A stretch of DNA of 64,000 nucleotides from Algivirga pacifica (lineage in GTDB: Bacteria > Bacteroidota > Bacteroidia > Cytophagales > Flammeovirgaceae). The stretch spans positions 62,001-126,000 of the forward strand of contig NZ_BAABJX010000045.1 of the NCBI RefSeq assembly GCF_039543525.1. Reading direction: 5' to 3'. Position numbers and translations under genes: made by a program. Each line of letters begins with the position of its first letter. Positions within the stretch are counted from its first letter, which is position 1. Positions 63,192 to 64,000 of this stretch are shown piece by piece. Below the pieces are notes generated by a model, which was not told where the DNA came from, ran no database searches, and saw nothing but the letters and a program-made list of their open reading frames with translations.

Positions 63192-64000
63192 ATGAAATAT
63201 TGGATTAGTTTATTTGTTCTCTCCCTATGGTTGTGGGGATGTACGGCACAACAAGACAATGAAACCCTTCAAGATGTAGAAATGGGAGTTTCCAAGGAAT
63301 TGGCTGAGCTACGTTCTGAGCAGCTTACGGGCTTGTCTTACCATTTGCAGTTTAGTATTCCTGATTTAGTCAGTCAACCTATAGAAGGGATGGTAACGAT
63401 TAAAGGAAGGCAAAACGAGCCAGGCTTTCTGATTCTGGATTTTCAGGAAGGGGCCAGTAAGATTAAGCAGGTAAGTCTAAACGGACAATTGAAGCCTTAC
63501 GAGTTTGTGAATCATCATATTTTGATTCAAAACCCCAATAACCAGTTTGAGTTAGAGATACAGTTTGAGGCTGGAGAAACTTCCTTAAACCGAAATGAGG
63601 ACTATTTGTATACTTTACTGGTTCCTGATCGGGCCTCGACACTTTTTCCTTGTTTTGACCAGCCAGACCTGAAAGCCAATTTTACCCTTACACTGCAGAC
63701 TCCTAAAGACTGGAAAGTAGTTTCTGGAGGAAGTGTCTCCAAGCAATCGGTAGAAAACGAAGGGTTTGTGATGCATACTTTCAACAAAACTAAGCCTATT
63801 AGTACGTATTTATTCTCTTTTGCCGCAGGGGAGTTCAAGGAGCGTCAAGCCTCTTATGCTGGTAAAACTATTCATATGTACTACAGGGAAACAGACACCG
63901 AAAAAGTACGTAAAAATGTCAGGGATATTTTTAGGCAGCATTTTAAAAGCGTGGAGTGGATGGAGTCCTATACAGGGATCCCTCTACCTTTTGAGAAAAT
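63192..64000 (+). CDS. M1-family aminopeptidase, lipoprotein, N-terminal part (runs off window)
   Basis: From ATG 63192 the frame is open to the window end (269 codons). Lipobox LWLWGC (Cys about 17). The N-terminal beta-sandwich of M1 peptidases is visible: LTGLSYHLQFSIPD, YLYTLLVPDRASTLFPCFDQPDLKANFTLTLQTPKDWKVVSGG and KPISTYLFSFAAGEF, the PN(I/D)-type signature region with FPCFDQPDLKA. The catalytic GxMEN and HExxH motifs lie beyond the edge. It would cleave N-terminal residues from peptides in the periplasm or at the surface, perhaps downstream of the secreted protease. Confidence 0.85.
   Translation, partial: MKYWISLFVLSLWLWGCTAQQDNETLQDVEMGVSKELAELRSEQLTGLSYHLQFSIPDLVSQPIEGMVTIKGRQNEPGFLILDFQEGASKIKQVSLNGQLKPYEFVNHHILIQNPNNQFELEIQFEAGETSLNRNEDYLYTLLVPDRASTLFPCFDQPDLKANFTLTLQTPKDWKVVSGGSVSKQSVENEGFVMHTFNKTKPISTYLFSFAAGEFKERQASYAGKTIHMYYRETDTEKVRKNVRDIFRQHFKSVEWMESYTGIPLPFEK

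Overview
The window comes from a free-living member of the Bacteroidota, most likely of the Cytophagales type. I infer this from two SusC/SusD outer-membrane pairs, secreted proteins with type IX secretion (T9SS) C-terminal sorting domains, TAnnTTTG promoter boxes, a LytTR regulator, a two-component-type propeller sensor, Bat proteins and DUF4136/DUF2911 proteins. I cannot name the genus. No phage, plasmid, IS transposase or CRISPR array is visible.

Layout. 1-1200: minus-strand rplM-rpsI-rpsB ribosomal operon with a good promoter. 1200-2400: a small unknown gene and an apparent ATP-grasp remnant. 2400-12000: SusC, SusD, a lipoprotein and a large secreted S8 protease, probably a peptide or protein utilisation locus. 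12400-16000: a 7TMR-DISM histidine kinase divergent from a LytTR response regulator. 16300-29300: a Na+/solute symporter, a TonB receptor, a KAS III-like enzyme, an acyl-CoA ligase, an alpha/beta hydrolase and three PHB-depolymerase-family esterases. I read this as a candidate polyester or acyl-ester utilisation locus. 29400-42700: mostly housekeeping genes (MutS-like membrane ATPase, Na/Pi transporter, RsmI paralogue, histidine phosphatase, isochorismate synthase, DNA polymerase III delta', acyltransferase, PPK2) plus envelope proteins. 42900-48900: a second SusC/SusD operon with two small lipoproteins and no enzyme. 49200-50000: a duplicated tRNA cassette (Ser-Pro-Arg, twice) with promoter and terminator. 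50100-64000: Bat vWA and TPR proteins, dienelactone hydrolase, Hsp20, EnvC-like protein, HisB, DUF2911 protein, AceK, a propeller sensor with a SpoIIE phosphatase, and the start of an M1 aminopeptidase.

The most unusual property of the DNA is that many gaps between genes are filled with long palindromic repeats of several families. They often run from stop codon to stop codon, and in three genes the repeat itself encodes the last residues and the stop. One family (four copies near 12.2, 25.3 and 26.8 kb) has a conserved core with outer arms that differ between copies yet stay complementary. Another (about 300-340 bp, at 48.9 and 51.9 kb) looks like a non-autonomous mobile element.

Working hypothesis for the 16-29 kb locus: lipid-anchored and T9SS-secreted esterases cleave an external ester polymer, the TonB receptor and symporter import the products, and the ligase, hydrolase and KAS III-like protein process them inside. 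The KAS III-like protein keeps the catalytic Cys but has Thr and Tyr in place of the catalytic His and Asn, so it probably does not carry out the FabH condensation. The substrate is unknown.
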